A DNA stretch of 64,000 nt from Buttiauxella gaviniae ATCC 51604 (GCF_001654835.1 NZ_LXEP01000011.1:1-64000); one strand, 5' to 3'; numbered from the stretch's first letter, positions 11,075 to 19,544 are shown. The notes: generated by a model not told the origin, from the sequence alone. Numbers and translations are program-made.

Positions 11075-13257
11075 GCCAAATTCCCCCTCCTGTTGATGAG
11101 TCACTTACCGAGCAGGCGCTAAGCAACTGGGCGCATGCCATCAGCCACGTTGCGGCGCACTACCGCGTGGTCTGCTCACCCGGCACTATTCAGGCCAATG
11201 CCCCGTGGTTCAGAGGTAAAGGCATGCTTTCTGCGCTGACGCAGTTATCACGCCAGGCGGGGCTCTCTTTTAACCTGTTAAGCGCTCCGCAGCTTGCCAT
11301 TACCCAGTGGCGCTTGCCGGTGGTGGTGGACTTAAAAAGTGGCCAACTGGCGGTTATCGAACATTTTGATGGTGAAGATACCGTTGATATCTGCGTGATT
11401 GATAACGAACGCCAGACCAACCGAGTGGCGCTTAGCGAACTCCTGCCGCAAATACGCTTTGTTGCCGCCCTGCGCCCGCTCTCGGCATTAAAGGACAGCC
11501 GCGTAGACGCGTATATTTCGCGCTTCAGCCCGGACTGGCTAAAACAGCTGGTGATGCAGGATGTTCGTCCTTATGGCCCGGTCATGCTGGCCGCATTCCT
11601 GGTCAACGTGCTGTCGCTGTCCGGGATTATCTTCTCAATGCAAGTCTACGACCGGGTGATCCCGGCGCAGTCTTACCCCACTCTTTACGTACTGGGATCG
11701 GGCGTGTTACTGGCGGTGATCTTTGGTTTCCTGCTGCGCGTGGCGCGCGGGCATATTATGGATGTGCTCGGTAAGCGGGCGGATATTCGCGTCTCTGACC
11801 GGGTTTTCAGCCATGCGCTACGCCTGCGTAACAGCGCGGTGCCCCGCTCCACCGGCAGCTTTATTTCCCAGCTTCGCGAACTCGAACAGATCCGCGAAAT
11901 GATCACATCATCGACGATCTCAACGATCGTCGATTTGCCGTTCTTTTTTATGTTTATCATCGTGCTGGCGATCATCGCCCCGCAACTGGCCTGGATAGCG
12001 CCGGTCGCCGCCGTGTTGATGGTTTTGCCCGGCATCCTGCTTCAGAAAAAACTGGCGATGCTCGCCAACCAGTCGGCGCACGAAGCGACGCTGCGCAATG
12101 CGGTGCTGGTGGAGAGTGTGCAAGGGCTTGAAGATATCAAACTGATGCAGGCGGAAAACCGCTTTCTGCAACAGTGGAATAGCTACATCCGTATTACGGC
12201 GGAATCTGGCCTGCGCACTCGACAACTCTCCCAAGGTTTGATCAGCTGGGGAATAACCATTCAAAGCCTGGTGTATGCAGCGGTGATTCTGTTTGGCGCG
12301 CCGCTGGTCATTGAAGGCGATATGACAACCGGTGCAATGGTTGCCGCCTCAATGCTCGCGTCACGCATGATTGCGCCAATGGCAAACCTGTGTGGCGTGC
12401 TGGCTCGCTGGCAACAAGTCAAAGCCGCGAAACAAGGGCTGGACAGTATTATGCAGTTACCTGTGGAAACTCAGCGCGACGAAAGCCTCGTTCACCAGGA
12501 TATCTTTCATGGCCATTACCTATTTGAAAACGCGCAGTTCCGCTACCACAGCGACGACCAGCGTATTCCGCTGCGCATTTCACATTTAGAAATCCAGCAA
12601 GGCGAAAGAGTGGCTGTGCTGGGGCGCAACGGCGCAGGTAAATCCACGTTGCTTCAGGCTTTAGCGGGCGGTGTCGACCTGGTGAATGGTGATGTGCGCC
12701 TCGACAACCTGAGCATGACGCAAATTGATATGGCCGATTTGCGGCGCAATATCGGTTTCTTGAGTCAGAACGCTCGGCTGTTTTACGGCACGCTGCGTGA
12801 AAACCTTACCCTCGGCGCACCGCATGCCAGCGATGAAGCTATCTTCGAGGTGCTTGAAATTAGCGGCGCAGGCAACTTTGTTAAGCACCTGCCGAAAGGG
12901 CTCGATCACGGCATTATGGAAGGTGGTGCCGGGCTTTCTGGCGGCCAACGCCAGTCTATTTTGCTGGCCCGCATGCTGCTGCGCTCCCCCAATATTGTGC
13001 TGCTCGACGAACCGACAGCTTCCCTTGATGACCACACCGAACGTGAATTTATTCAGCGCCTGGGGCAATGGCTTGGCAACCGCACGTTAATTGTCGCCAC
13101 CCACCGGGTGCCGATGCTGGAACTGGTAGAACGTGTTCTGGTTCTGAAGGAAGGGCAACTGGTGATGGACGCACCAAAGGCGCAAGCACTGAGCAACAGC
13201 CGCGCTACCGGGCAGCCAAACGAGCGGGAGTGGAAAAATGAAAACCAGTCAGCATGA
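11071..13257 (+). CDS. bapC: Type I secretion ABC transporter (LapB/BapC-like)
   Basis: The 728-residue inner-membrane exporter has a degenerate C39-peptidase-like N-terminal domain (about 1-140). No cysteine sits in a peptidase-like context there, so it should dock substrate rather than cleave it. A transmembrane domain follows (first helix about 170-195), then the nucleotide-binding domain: Walker A GRNGAGKST at 518-526, signature LSGGQRQ near 620, Walker B IVLLDEP near 645 and an H-loop ATHR near 677. It powers export of the adhesin from the cytoplasm. The start overlaps the end of bapB by 4 bp, and its own 3' end overlaps the start of bapD by 20 bp, so bapBCD is a tight operon. Confidence 0.94.
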   Translation: MSQIPPPVDESLTEQALSNWAHAISHVAAHYRVVCSPGTIQANAPWFRGKGMLSALTQLSRQAGLSFNLLSAPQLAITQWRLPVVVDLKSGQLAVIEHFDGEDTVDICVIDNERQTNRVALSELLPQIRFVAALRPLSALKDSRVDAYISRFSPDWLKQLVMQDVRPYGPVMLAAFLVNVLSLSGIIFSMQVYDRVIPAQSYPTLYVLGSGVLLAVIFGFLLRVARGHIMDVLGKRADIRVSDRVFSHALRLRNSAVPRSTGSFISQLRELEQIREMITSSTISTIVDLPFFFMFIIVLAIIAPQLAWIAPVAAVLMVLPGILLQKKLAMLANQSAHEATLRNAVLVESVQGLEDIKLMQAENRFLQQWNSYIRITAESGLRTRQLSQGLISWGITIQSLVYAAVILFGAPLVIEGDMTTGAMVAASMLASRMIAPMANLCGVLARWQQVKAAKQGLDSIMQLPVETQRDESLVHQDIFHGHYLFENAQFRYHSDDQRIPLRISHLEIQQGERVAVLGRNGAGKSTLLQALAGGVDLVNGDVRLDNLSMTQIDMADLRRNIGFLSQNARLFYGTLRENLTLGAPHASDEAIFEVLEISGAGNFVKHLPKGLDHGIMEGGAGLSGGQRQSILLARMLLRSPNIVLLDEPTASLDDHTEREFIQRLGQWLGNRTLIVATHRVPMLELVERVLVLKEGQLVMDAPKAQALSNSRATGQPNEREWKNENQSA

Positions 13258-14428
13258 TGCCGCAATGGACGACCCCGATATTCAACGGGAAAGCGAGTTT
13301 TCCGGCGCAAGCCGCATTATCACCCTCAGCGTTTTACTGTTTATTTTGCTCGGCGTCTGGGCATGGTTTGGCACCCTTGATGAGGTTTCGACAGGTACCG
13401 GGAAAGTCGTCCCCAGTTCACGCGAACAAATACTCCAGTCGCTCGACGGCGGTATTGTCACCGAGGTGTTAGTGCATGAAGGCGACAAAGTTCAGGCTGG
13501 GCAAATTGTTGCCCGGCTTGACCCCACCCGTTCAGAATCAAATGTTGGCGAAAGTGCCGCGCGTTATCGCGCATCGCTTGCCTCCAGCGTGCGGCTTAAT
13601 GCGGAAGTGAGTGATCTCCCGCTGGTCTTCCCTGATTCCCTCAAAGCCTGGCCGGAGCTGACCGCTTCTGAGATGCGCCTGTATAAAAGCCGCCGTGCGC
13701 AACTTAATGACTCCGCAGCAGACATACAAGATGCGCTGGTGTCGGTTAACAAAGAGCTGGCGATAACTCAGCGCCTGGCAAAGAGCGGTGCCGCCAGTAA
13801 TGTAGAAGTGCTGCGCCTCCAGCGGCAAAAAAGCGACCTGCAACTGAAAATCACGGACCTGCGCTCACAATATTATGTGCAAGCGCGCGAGGCGCTTTCC
13901 AAAGCAAACGCCGAAGTGGACATGCTCGCCTCAGTCATCAAAGGCCGTGAAGATTCGGTATCGCGCATGACGGTGCGCTCGCCAATGCGCGGCATTGTGA
14001 AAAATATCCAGGTGACTACCATCGGTGGCGTAATCCCCCCCAACGGTGAAATGATGGAAATCGTCCCGATTGATGACCATCTACTGATTGAGGCTCGCCT
14101 CTCGCCGCGCGATATCGCCTTTATCCACCCAGGCCAGCGCGCGCTGGTGAAAGTCACCGCCTACGATTACGCCATTTACGGCGGGTTAGAAGGCGAAGTG
14201 GAAACTATCTCCCCGGATACCATTCAGGACAAAGTTAAACCTGAAATCGTCTACTACCGGGTATTTATACGCACCCAGCAGGACTACCTGGTGAACAAAG
14301 CCGGACACCATTTTTCAATTTCGCCCGGTATGGTCGCCACCGTCGATATCAAAACCGGGCAAAAAACCATCGTTGATTACCTGATTAAACCGTTTAACCG
14401 CGCCCGGGAAGCGCTGCGCGAGCGTTAA
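13238..14428 (+). CDS. bapD: HlyD-family membrane-fusion protein of the BapA secretion system
   Basis: This 396-residue periplasmic adaptor has a short cytoplasmic N-terminus and one membrane helix (about residues 26-48). It continues with a biotinyl-lipoyl-like half (DGGIVTEVLVHEGDKVQAGQ), a long coiled-coil hairpin (about 95-230), a second lipoyl half and a beta-barrel domain ending in a typical SPGMVATVDIKTGQKT segment. It links the ABC transporter to the outer-membrane channel. The ATG is preceded by GCGGGAG. The gene begins inside the end of bapC, and the next feature is ssrA, only 57 bp downstream. Confidence 0.94.
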   Translation: MKTSQHDAAMDDPDIQRESEFSGASRIITLSVLLFILLGVWAWFGTLDEVSTGTGKVVPSSREQILQSLDGGIVTEVLVHEGDKVQAGQIVARLDPTRSESNVGESAARYRASLASSVRLNAEVSDLPLVFPDSLKAWPELTASEMRLYKSRRAQLNDSAADIQDALVSVNKELAITQRLAKSGAASNVEVLRLQRQKSDLQLKITDLRSQYYVQAREALSKANAEVDMLASVIKGREDSVSRMTVRSPMRGIVKNIQVTTIGGVIPPNGEMMEIVPIDDHLLIEARLSPRDIAFIHPGQRALVKVTAYDYAIYGGLEGEVETISPDTIQDKVKPEIVYYRVFIRTQQDYLVNKAGHHFSISPGMVATVDIKTGQKTIVDYLIKPFNRAREALRER

Positions 14429-14462
14429 CAGGGATGAGGGGTAGTAAGTGAAGCTACAACTC

Positions 14463-14471
14463 TGTTATACT
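14463..14471 (+). promoter_or_regulatory. Extended -10 element of the ssrA promoter
   Basis: TGTTATACT is a perfect extended -10 (TGnTATACT) 15 bp before the mature 5' end of tmRNA. This fits transcription of a short precursor leader that RNase P removes. No good -35 hexamer is evident, which an extended -10 tolerates. Confidence 0.6.
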
Positions 14472-14485
14472 TACAAAACACTTGT

Positions 14486-14849
14486 GGGGCTGATTCTGGA
14501 TTCGACGGGATTCGCGAAACCCAAGGTGCATGCCGAGGGGCGGTTTGCCTCGTAAAAAGCCGCAAAAAAATAGTCGCAAACGACGAAAACTACGCACTAG
14601 CAGCTTAATACCCTGCTTAGAGCCTTCTCTCCCTAGCTTCCGCTCTTAAGACGGGGATCAAGAGAAGTCAAACCCAAAAGAGATCGTGTGTAAACCTTGC
14701 CTGGGGTTGAAGCACTAAAACTAATCAGGATAGTTTGGTAATGGCGTGTCTATCCGCAGTTGCCCGGCGAATGTAAAGATATGACTAAGCATGTAGTACC
14801 GACGGCGTAGTAATTTCGGACGGGGGTTCAACTCCCCCCAGCTCCACCA
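14486..14849 (+). ncRNA. ssrA: tmRNA
   Basis: The 364-nt RNA begins GGGGCTGATTCTGGATTCGA and ends in an acceptor half with GGTTCAACTCC and an encoded CCA, giving the tRNA-Ala-like domain. The tag reading frame at 14576-14608 reads ANDENYALAA followed by TAA, identical to the E. coli tag. With SmpB it frees stalled ribosomes and marks the incomplete protein for proteolysis. The 3' end of this gene is a well-known integration site for phages and islands, and the accessory DNA in this window starts right behind it. Confidence 0.98.
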
Positions 14850-14894
14850 AAATTCTTTGTTGATGGTCACCAGAGCCTGATATGAAGTCCTGAA

Positions 14895-14927
14895 AGCCCG
14901 CTTAACGAAAGTTACGCGGGCTTTTTT
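14895..14927 (+). terminator. Intrinsic terminator of ssrA
   Basis: A hairpin AAGCCCGC ... GCGGGCTT with additional GTAA-type pairing is followed by TTTTTT, 46 nt after the tmRNA 3' end. Confidence 0.9.
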
Positions 14928-15027
14928 GTGCCTGCGATTTGTGCTTTGTACCCTTCCCATAAAACAAAAAGCCACCAGCAATTGCCAGTGGCCATCCATA
15001 AACTCAAAAAATCAACGATGATTGATC

Positions 15028-15429
15028 TTAACTCCCCCGGTAAGTTGAGTAACCGTATTGACTCAACAATAAAGGGATATGGAGCTTTTGATTCGTTTTA
15101 GTGACGTTGAAAATCACAGGAACTGCCGGGAAGAATGTTTCCTGATTATTTGCCTTGAAATAATCCCCCACTTTAAAGGTCACTTTATAGATGCCTGGTT
15201 CCATATCACCGGTGTCTGGAAAAAGTGATTTGATTCTGCCGCCGGTATCCGTTTTCGAAGTCGCAAGATGCGTCCAGGAAGAACTCTCTTGTTTGTCCAA
15301 CTCGACGACAACGCCCTGCGAAGGCAAACCAGTCTGTTGGTTGAGAATATGAACACTAAGCGTTCCTTCTGGTGCTGCAAGTACACTGAAGCTGATCAAG
15401 GAGAGAATAGAAGCCGCTAAGATTTTCAT
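15028..15429 (-). CDS. hiuH: Periplasmic 5-hydroxyisourate hydrolase (transthyretin-related)
   Basis: The 133-residue product hydrolyses 5-hydroxyisourate, the second step of urate oxidation. It shows the family's N-terminal LSVHILNQQTG motif with the catalytic His (H27), an internal Arg in GGRIKSL, the conserved HIPLLLSQYGYSTYRGS end and the diagnostic C-terminal YRGS. A signal peptide (MKILAAS...SVLA) indicates export, as in E. coli HiuH. The frame extends further upstream, but ATG 15429 was chosen because it starts the signal peptide and has an ACAGG ribosome-binding site 8 nt ahead. No urate oxidase or OHCU decarboxylase gene is nearby, so the substrate must come from elsewhere. Confidence 0.95.
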   Translation of the reverse strand: MKILAASILSLISFSVLAAPEGTLSVHILNQQTGLPSQGVVVELDKQESSSWTHLATSKTDTGGRIKSLFPDTGDMEPGIYKVTFKVGDYFKANNQETFFPAVPVIFNVTKTNQKLHIPLLLSQYGYSTYRGS

Positions 15430-15658
15430 CGCGTTAACCTGTTGTGAATTTGTTAACGGATTATATGAACCTACACACATAATAAAATTAAACTTTTTGT
15501 TATATATCTGCGCCTTTGAGACTGAAATTGCCGTTGAGCCGCGATAGCCCTGGTGTAAGAAAATTATCAAAGGTTGGAAGGAGCGCGTGAATAGTCTGTA
15601 ATTCCTGAAACTCATAAAAATTCTTTGGAAAACAGCTCGCATTCCGTCTGTTAGCGGA

Positions 15659-15688
15659 TTGGTTAACACTCCCGATTTACGTTATAGT
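15659..15688 (+). promoter_or_regulatory. Candidate sigma-70 promoter of the structured leader
   Basis: A weak -35 TTGGTT at 15659-15664 is followed, with an 18-bp spacer, by a good -10 TATAGT at 15683-15688. Transcription would start just ahead of a GCTGCG/CGCAGC hairpin at 15696-15715. Confidence 0.5.
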
Positions 15689-15755
15689 CAGCGCCGCTGC
15701 GGCAAAATTCGCAGCCGGGATTTGCACCCCGCCAGAAACTACAAGGATTCACTTA

Positions 15756-15800
15756 ATGTTATGCATTGAGTGTCAATGCCTCTGCACACCCGCTGTTTGA
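15756..15800 (+). CDS. 14-codon cysteine-rich leader ORF
   Basis: ATG to TGA encodes MLCIECQCLCTPAV, preceded by AAGGA at a good 8-nt distance. Four of the 14 residues are Cys. Nothing in the sequence proves translation. The strong ribosome-binding site, identical to that of the downstream regulator, makes a leader peptide plausible. Confidence 0.4.
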   Translation: MLCIECQCLCTPAV

Positions 15801-15831
15801 ACAGTTCAAAAACTGTACATACAACTTCAAT

Positions 15832-15910
15832 GGTGGCTCAGGCAGGGCAATCTTCGGATTGGCCGGTGTCCTTGTAGGCCGGTAGTGCAAACCCTGTCTG
15901 GGCTACCACC
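15832..15910 (+). ncRNA. Structured RNA element, C4-antisense-RNA-like
   Basis: An outer stem pairs GGTGG (15832-15836) with CCACC (15906-15910) and continues through CAGGCAGGG with CCCTGTCTG. Inside are two hairpins: CAATC-TTCG-GATTG, and CCGG...CCGG around 15863-15882. This three-stem layout, upstream of a phage-type regulator, resembles the C4 antisense RNAs of P1/P7/P4-like elements. The family name is from memory of the fold and is not confirmed by a covariance model. GGTAGTAG just downstream (from 15929) can compete for the CTACC of the outer stem, so a switch is conceivable. Confidence 0.45.
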
Positions 15911-15960
15911 AAGAGATTTGCACCTCTGGTAGTAGTCGTTATCACTACAAGGAGATGTAA

Positions 15961-16251
15961 ATGACACTTTCACACAGCCCTACTTTCCTACCTTTTCAAC
16001 AAGACTGGCACAAAGCCGATATCATCGCGGCGCTGCATAAAAAAGGCACCTCGCTGGCTGCCGAATCCCGCGCCGCAGGCTTAAGTTCTACAACTCTTGC
16101 CAATGCGCTGATACGCCCATGGGCGAAAGGTGAATTGATAATCAGCAAAGCGATTGGCGTACCCGTCGAAATCATCTGGCCAAGCCGCTACATTAATCCC
16201 CAAACAAACGAACCAATCACCCGGCTAATGCGCACCCGTAACCCGAAATAA
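15961..16251 (+). CDS. Ner/Nlp (SfsB)-family phage-type DNA-binding regulator
   Basis: The 96-residue protein matches the Ner/Nlp family closely: a DWHKADIIAALHKKGTSLAAESRAAGLS-type start, then a helix-turn-helix (about residues 24-62) and the family's IIWPSRY motif near residue 74. E. coli SfsB/Nlp and phage Mu Ner are relatives. It probably binds DNA as a small repressor or activator; the target is unknown. A strong AAGGAG site precedes the ATG, and the unusual leader described separately lies upstream. A hairpin terminator follows within 10 nt of the stop. It is isolated from other phage genes, which suggests a remnant or domesticated regulator. Confidence 0.88.
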   Translation: MTLSHSPTFLPFQQDWHKADIIAALHKKGTSLAAESRAAGLSSTTLANALIRPWAKGELIISKAIGVPVEIIWPSRYINPQTNEPITRLMRTRNPK

Positions 16252-16257
16252 ACAATT

Positions 16258-16295
16258 AGCGCCATCTGACTAAATCTCTGCACAGATGGCGCTTT
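16258..16295 (+). terminator. Hairpin terminator after the Ner-like gene
   Basis: Perfect 11-bp stem AGCGCCATCTG / CAGATGGCGCT (16258-16268 with 16283-16293), followed by a short T-run. Confidence 0.75.
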
Positions 16296-16492
16296 AATTA
16301 GCTTGAATGATTCCGGCGAGAGCGGTGAAAACATTCTGGCCGGATTTACGAGCGTGTTCCGAATAGAGTCCATATTAAGCCAGTAGAATCATTACCCTAT
16401 TTGGAACTTGTGATATTATAAATAATGTTTTTGTATAAAAACATTCCAAATGTTAATAAATACCAGCAAATGAAAAAAAGAGTAATGATATT

Positions 16493-17587
16493 ATGAATTA
16501 TGATGATGCTATTGATGAAGAGAGACGTAAAATGATCTCCCTCAGTGGCGCATGGTTTATTGTTGTGACATTAACACTGTCTGCTTTCGTTCTATTTTAT
16601 TCCTATTTTTTAGATGACGATAAATTTATAACAGCCAATACTTACAGTAAAATCTTTGCATTCATCTATATTTTATTTATATCCACTTTATGGGTTGTCC
16701 GCACATTGAACCCTTCTTATCTCGATAAAAACTGGATGAGAAATGCATCAATGCTTATTTTTATTAATGGACTCATATGGGGAGGCATCGTTTTTTGTTA
16801 TGTCATGGAAAACCGTCTTCTCGGGCCAGTTTTTCTTTGCGTAATTGTATTGTTTTGTGGTGTTGTATCTGGTTACCCATTAAAGCTGATTTCTATATAC
16901 TGCCTACCTATTTTCAGTTCATTATTATTGGCAACATTTTTAAAAAATGGATTACTCCAATCCCTGTACATGTCTATTATCCTGGCAGGAACTTGGTTCA
17001 TTATAAAAACCAGCGACTCTTTAATTAAAAAAAGAATAAACAAGGAGATTGCTACTTCATTAATTTTAGAAAAAAAAGCATTTAATGCATATAACTATGC
17101 CCAAACAGATTATCTGACAGGCGTTTTTAATCGCCGGGGCTTTGAGGTCGAGTTTAAAAAAGCAGTTTCGAAATGTGTGATTCAACAAAAACCTTTTGCA
17201 ATCATACTTGTTGATATTGATTTTTTCAAAGAGATAAATGACAGTTTTGGTCATATTACTGGCGATGATTGCCTTATTAGCGTTGCCGATAAAATTAAAA
17301 GTTGTATAAAACCTTTCGCAGCAAGTGTTTCACGATATGGTGGGGATGAATTTATTATTATCATCCATGATGCCTGTTCTACAACGGTCGAGATACTTTG
17401 TAAGAGCATCAAAAAATCCATCAATGAAAATAGCTTGAAATCCATAGGATACAAGTGCGTTTCAGTCACTCAGGGTGCAGCTATTTGCAGCAATGCAAAG
17501 TATGTAAATGATATTATAAATTGCGCTGATAAAGCTCTTTATGAGGCCAAGGAAAATGGAAGAAACTGCTACCGAATAGCCGAATGA
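16493..17587 (+). CDS. Membrane-bound diguanylate cyclase (GGDEF)
   Basis: The 364-residue protein has an N-terminal membrane region with about five to six helices (roughly residues 15-175), then a GGDEF domain: DYLTGVFNRRGFE near 203, DIDFFKEINDSFGHITGDD near 241 and the intact catalytic GGDEF at 283-287. It should make cyclic di-GMP. The residues where the inhibitory I-site RxxD would lie read KPFA, so product inhibition by that site is not expected. The gene is distinctly more AT-rich than the backbone, pointing to horizontal origin. The signal sensed by the membrane part is unknown. It lies 2 kb from the bap adhesin locus, which in other bacteria is c-di-GMP controlled, but that link is inference. 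Confidence 0.9.
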   Translation: MNYDDAIDEERRKMISLSGAWFIVVTLTLSAFVLFYSYFLDDDKFITANTYSKIFAFIYILFISTLWVVRTLNPSYLDKNWMRNASMLIFINGLIWGGIVFCYVMENRLLGPVFLCVIVLFCGVVSGYPLKLISIYCLPIFSSLLLATFLKNGLLQSLYMSIILAGTWFIIKTSDSLIKKRINKEIATSLILEKKAFNAYNYAQTDYLTGVFNRRGFEVEFKKAVSKCVIQQKPFAIILVDIDFFKEINDSFGHITGDDCLISVADKIKSCIKPFAASVSRYGGDEFIIIIHDACSTTVEILCKSIKKSINENSLKSIGYKCVSVTQGAAICSNAKYVNDIINCADKALYEAKENGRNCYRIAE

Positions 17588-18531
17588 TATATAGCTACCA
17601 GAAATAATATTATTGATTCCCCATTTAGCCATTGTGTTTTTAAGGCATGTTGCGAAATGGGGAGATTAAAAAAGCGCAGAAGCAGGGTTATGCGTATCGA
17701 CTGGCTACAGTGCTATTCTATTGGGAAGCCTATCTCCGTTGAACTAGCCGAATGGTCTCTTTATCTTCAATTACCCTAAATCCTCTCCTGTGCAGGAGCT
17801 TAGTAGCAGACCAACCCATCCACTAAGAATCAGCTCTACCAAGCAACAACACAGAGATAGCATTTCTTATAGCTGCAAAAAAAGAGCTAATAGTAACCAA
17901 GTGCGACTACTTTAATTGACAATAATCAACTAACAGTTTGAATGCAATTTAACTAAAACAAAAAATATGCAACATTGACGCAACAAGATAACTATAGGGT
18001 TTACAGATGCTGCTGTTTAGATTGTCTACATCAATATTATGCGCACTACTGACTGCTCTAACCTTTATCTGGGGAGCGCTTGTGTTTGATATAGAGATGA
18101 TTTCAGTACCAGTGACTGAATTTATGTCCGGAATTGTTGATAACATTTATGTCAGATTGGTTGAAACTCCAATGCAGGAAAGCAGCGTTACAGAATTTAC
18201 TGAGTAACCAATTCAATAAAGCAAAACACAGATAATTAATGAGTGCCTACTGCCCCCCTCTCAGTTTACTGACTGGATATCGATGAGATATTCCCGATCC
18301 TACTCCAGTCATTCGAAAGCAATGGAGTGAGAATGATTTCAAACCCTATTAGCCAACTATTTTCAACATAGTGTAATCATCGCTAAAACAATTCAATGCA
18401 TTACATTTAACATATGTCAATATCAATTAAACGTACTTTACTATTATGAAGATAAGGTGTGCGAACTTTTATTTTTTAAGTACTTTAAGAAAGAACACAT
18501 AAACACTTAACCTCACTATAAAATGGTTACC
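17588..18531. other. AT-rich accessory stretch with one possible small ORF
   Basis: About 940 bp between the cyclase and the Bor-like lipoprotein. Apart from the candidate ORF at 18007-18207, I see no conserved gene. The composition is low in GC and includes T-rich tracts around 18380-18500 that could carry promoters. It may be decayed island DNA. Confidence 0.5.
18007..18207 (+). CDS. Possible 66-residue membrane-anchored protein, unknown
   Basis: The ORF begins with a hydrophobic segment (LLFRLSTSILCALLTALTFIWGAL) that could be a membrane helix or signal anchor, followed by an acidic tail. A TAGGG sequence lies 8 nt before the ATG. No family is recognised. A competing ORF on the other strand has no better support. 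It may be chance. Confidence 0.35.
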   Translation: MLLFRLSTSILCALLTALTFIWGALVFDIEMISVPVTEFMSGIVDNIYVRLVETPMQESSVTEFTE

Positions 18532-18822
18532 ATGAAAAAATTATTAATTGCTGTTATTGCAACCATGGCATTATCTGGTTGCGCTCAACAAACCTTCAAG
18601 ATTAATAACGGTATTGCTGAAAAACCTTCTCAGGAAACTAAACAAACATTCTTTGTTCAAGGACTTGGGCAATCTCAGACCATAGATGCCGCTCTTGTTT
18701 GTGGTGGGGCTGATAAAGTCATCCGCACAGAAGTTCAGGAATCAGGAATGGACGTACTTCTGCGAGTTGTATCACTTGGCATTTATACACCTCGTGAAGC
18801 CCGAGTATATTGCTCTAAATAA
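18532..18822 (+). CDS. bor: Bor/Iss-family outer-membrane lipoprotein
   Basis: The 96-residue product has a lipoprotein signal (MKKLLIAVIATMALSGC) with lipobox LSGC. It then shows the Bor signature: CAQQTFKI, FFVQGLGQSQTIDAALVCGGADKV and SLGIYTPREARVYCSK. Lambda Bor and plasmid Iss of this family are surface lipoproteins linked to serum resistance in E. coli. ATG 18532 was preferred to the in-frame ATG at 18523 because it starts exactly at the lipoprotein signal; neither has a clear ribosome-binding site. Its presence next to other phage-like DNA fits a lambdoid origin. Confidence 0.9.
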   Translation: MKKLLIAVIATMALSGCAQQTFKINNGIAEKPSQETKQTFFVQGLGQSQTIDAALVCGGADKVIRTEVQESGMDVLLRVVSLGIYTPREARVYCSK

Positions 18823-18954
18823 TTATTCTTCAGCAGGCATTCATTGAATGCCTGCTGAAGGATGGTCTACCTTTATCTGATATCACAAAGTTTTGATTGC
18901 TGACTGGCGCAAGCTGCTGATACGGAACCTACCTTGTTTATGGAGAAGGAATTA

Positions 18955-19359
18955 ATGACTGAATCTTCACTCATTCCACTGTCTTTCCCCATGCCGGAAA
19001 TCCCAGGTGTTACTGTGACGTATGGCGGGCTGCATTATCTGCAACCTGAATTGCTACTGGATTTTATTAGTGTCTCGGCGCAGCCGCTGGCTTCTGTCAC
19101 CCCGGTTGCTGTGCTCTACGCCGATATCGGTGTCTTGCAGCGCATTGAATTACGTAAAATCCCTGTACCGATCAAAGGGCGCATTGTTTACCCTGTCAGT
19201 TCTCAGGCGCTTCCCAGTCTGCGCGCAAGGCTTATCATTAATGGGCCATTCAAAAAACTTAAATTCCAGGGCACTCTGATTGCAGCAACGGCAGAGCCAT
19301 CAGTGCAAAATATGACTCTCATTGGTCTGGCGCTAGAGTTCACAGCCCTTCCACTATAA
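18955..19359 (+). CDS. Hypothetical protein, 134 residues
   Basis: I do not recognise this protein. Start ATG 18955 is chosen because AAGGA lies 5 nt upstream; an earlier in-frame ATG at 18934 lacks such a site. It has no signal peptide or clear membrane helix and reads as a mostly beta, hydrophobic protein (VTYGGLHYLQPELLLDFISV; LRARLIINGPFKKLKFQGTL; a C-terminal IGLALEFTALPL). GC content is near that of the backbone, unlike the neighbouring cyclase. It stands alone between the Bor-like gene and qnr, both in the same direction. Confidence 0.7.
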   Translation: MTESSLIPLSFPMPEIPGVTVTYGGLHYLQPELLLDFISVSAQPLASVTPVAVLYADIGVLQRIELRKIPVPIKGRIVYPVSSQALPSLRARLIINGPFKKLKFQGTLIAATAEPSVQNMTLIGLALEFTALPL

Positions 19360-19544
19360 TTTCACGCAACATCTTACTGCCATAAATTCAGAACCGGCAA
19401 CGCGCCAAATCCTATGTTTATCCACCTTACAATTACTGAATTGTGGGTTCTGTCTCACTCTTAACGCCCTACTACGTCCTATACAAAAAACGTGCTGCAA
19501 ACCGATTTCCCACCCTCTCAATTCGGGTTACAATCAATTAATGA

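Larger units (their letters stand above)
15719..15953 (+). repeat. Duplicated translation-initiation block in the leader
   Basis: GATTTGCACC occurs at 15719-15728 and 15915-15924. ACTACAAGGA, which contains the Shine-Dalgarno sequence, occurs at 15738-15747 and 15944-15953. The first pair serves a 14-codon ORF and the second pair serves the regulator gene. Each GATTTGCACC can form a small hairpin with its flanks. The duplication suggests that both start sites answer to one RNA signal. Confidence 0.6.
15430..15960. other. 531-bp spacer holding a structured phage-like leader
   Basis: The part nearest hiuH (15430-15650) is AT-rich and shows nothing beyond the hiuH ribosome-binding region. From 15659 it contains a promoter, several hairpins, a mini-ORF, a three-way-junction-like RNA and duplicated translation-initiation blocks, all leading into the regulator gene at 15961. 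These are listed separately. Confidence 0.7.

Noticed and set aside
14721-14999. Minus-strand frame across the ssrA 3' end
   Set aside because: It is antisense to tmRNA and its terminator.
17949-18146. 65-codon minus-strand frame opposite the candidate small membrane ORF
   Set aside because: Poor start context, no family; at most one of the two overlapping frames can be real.
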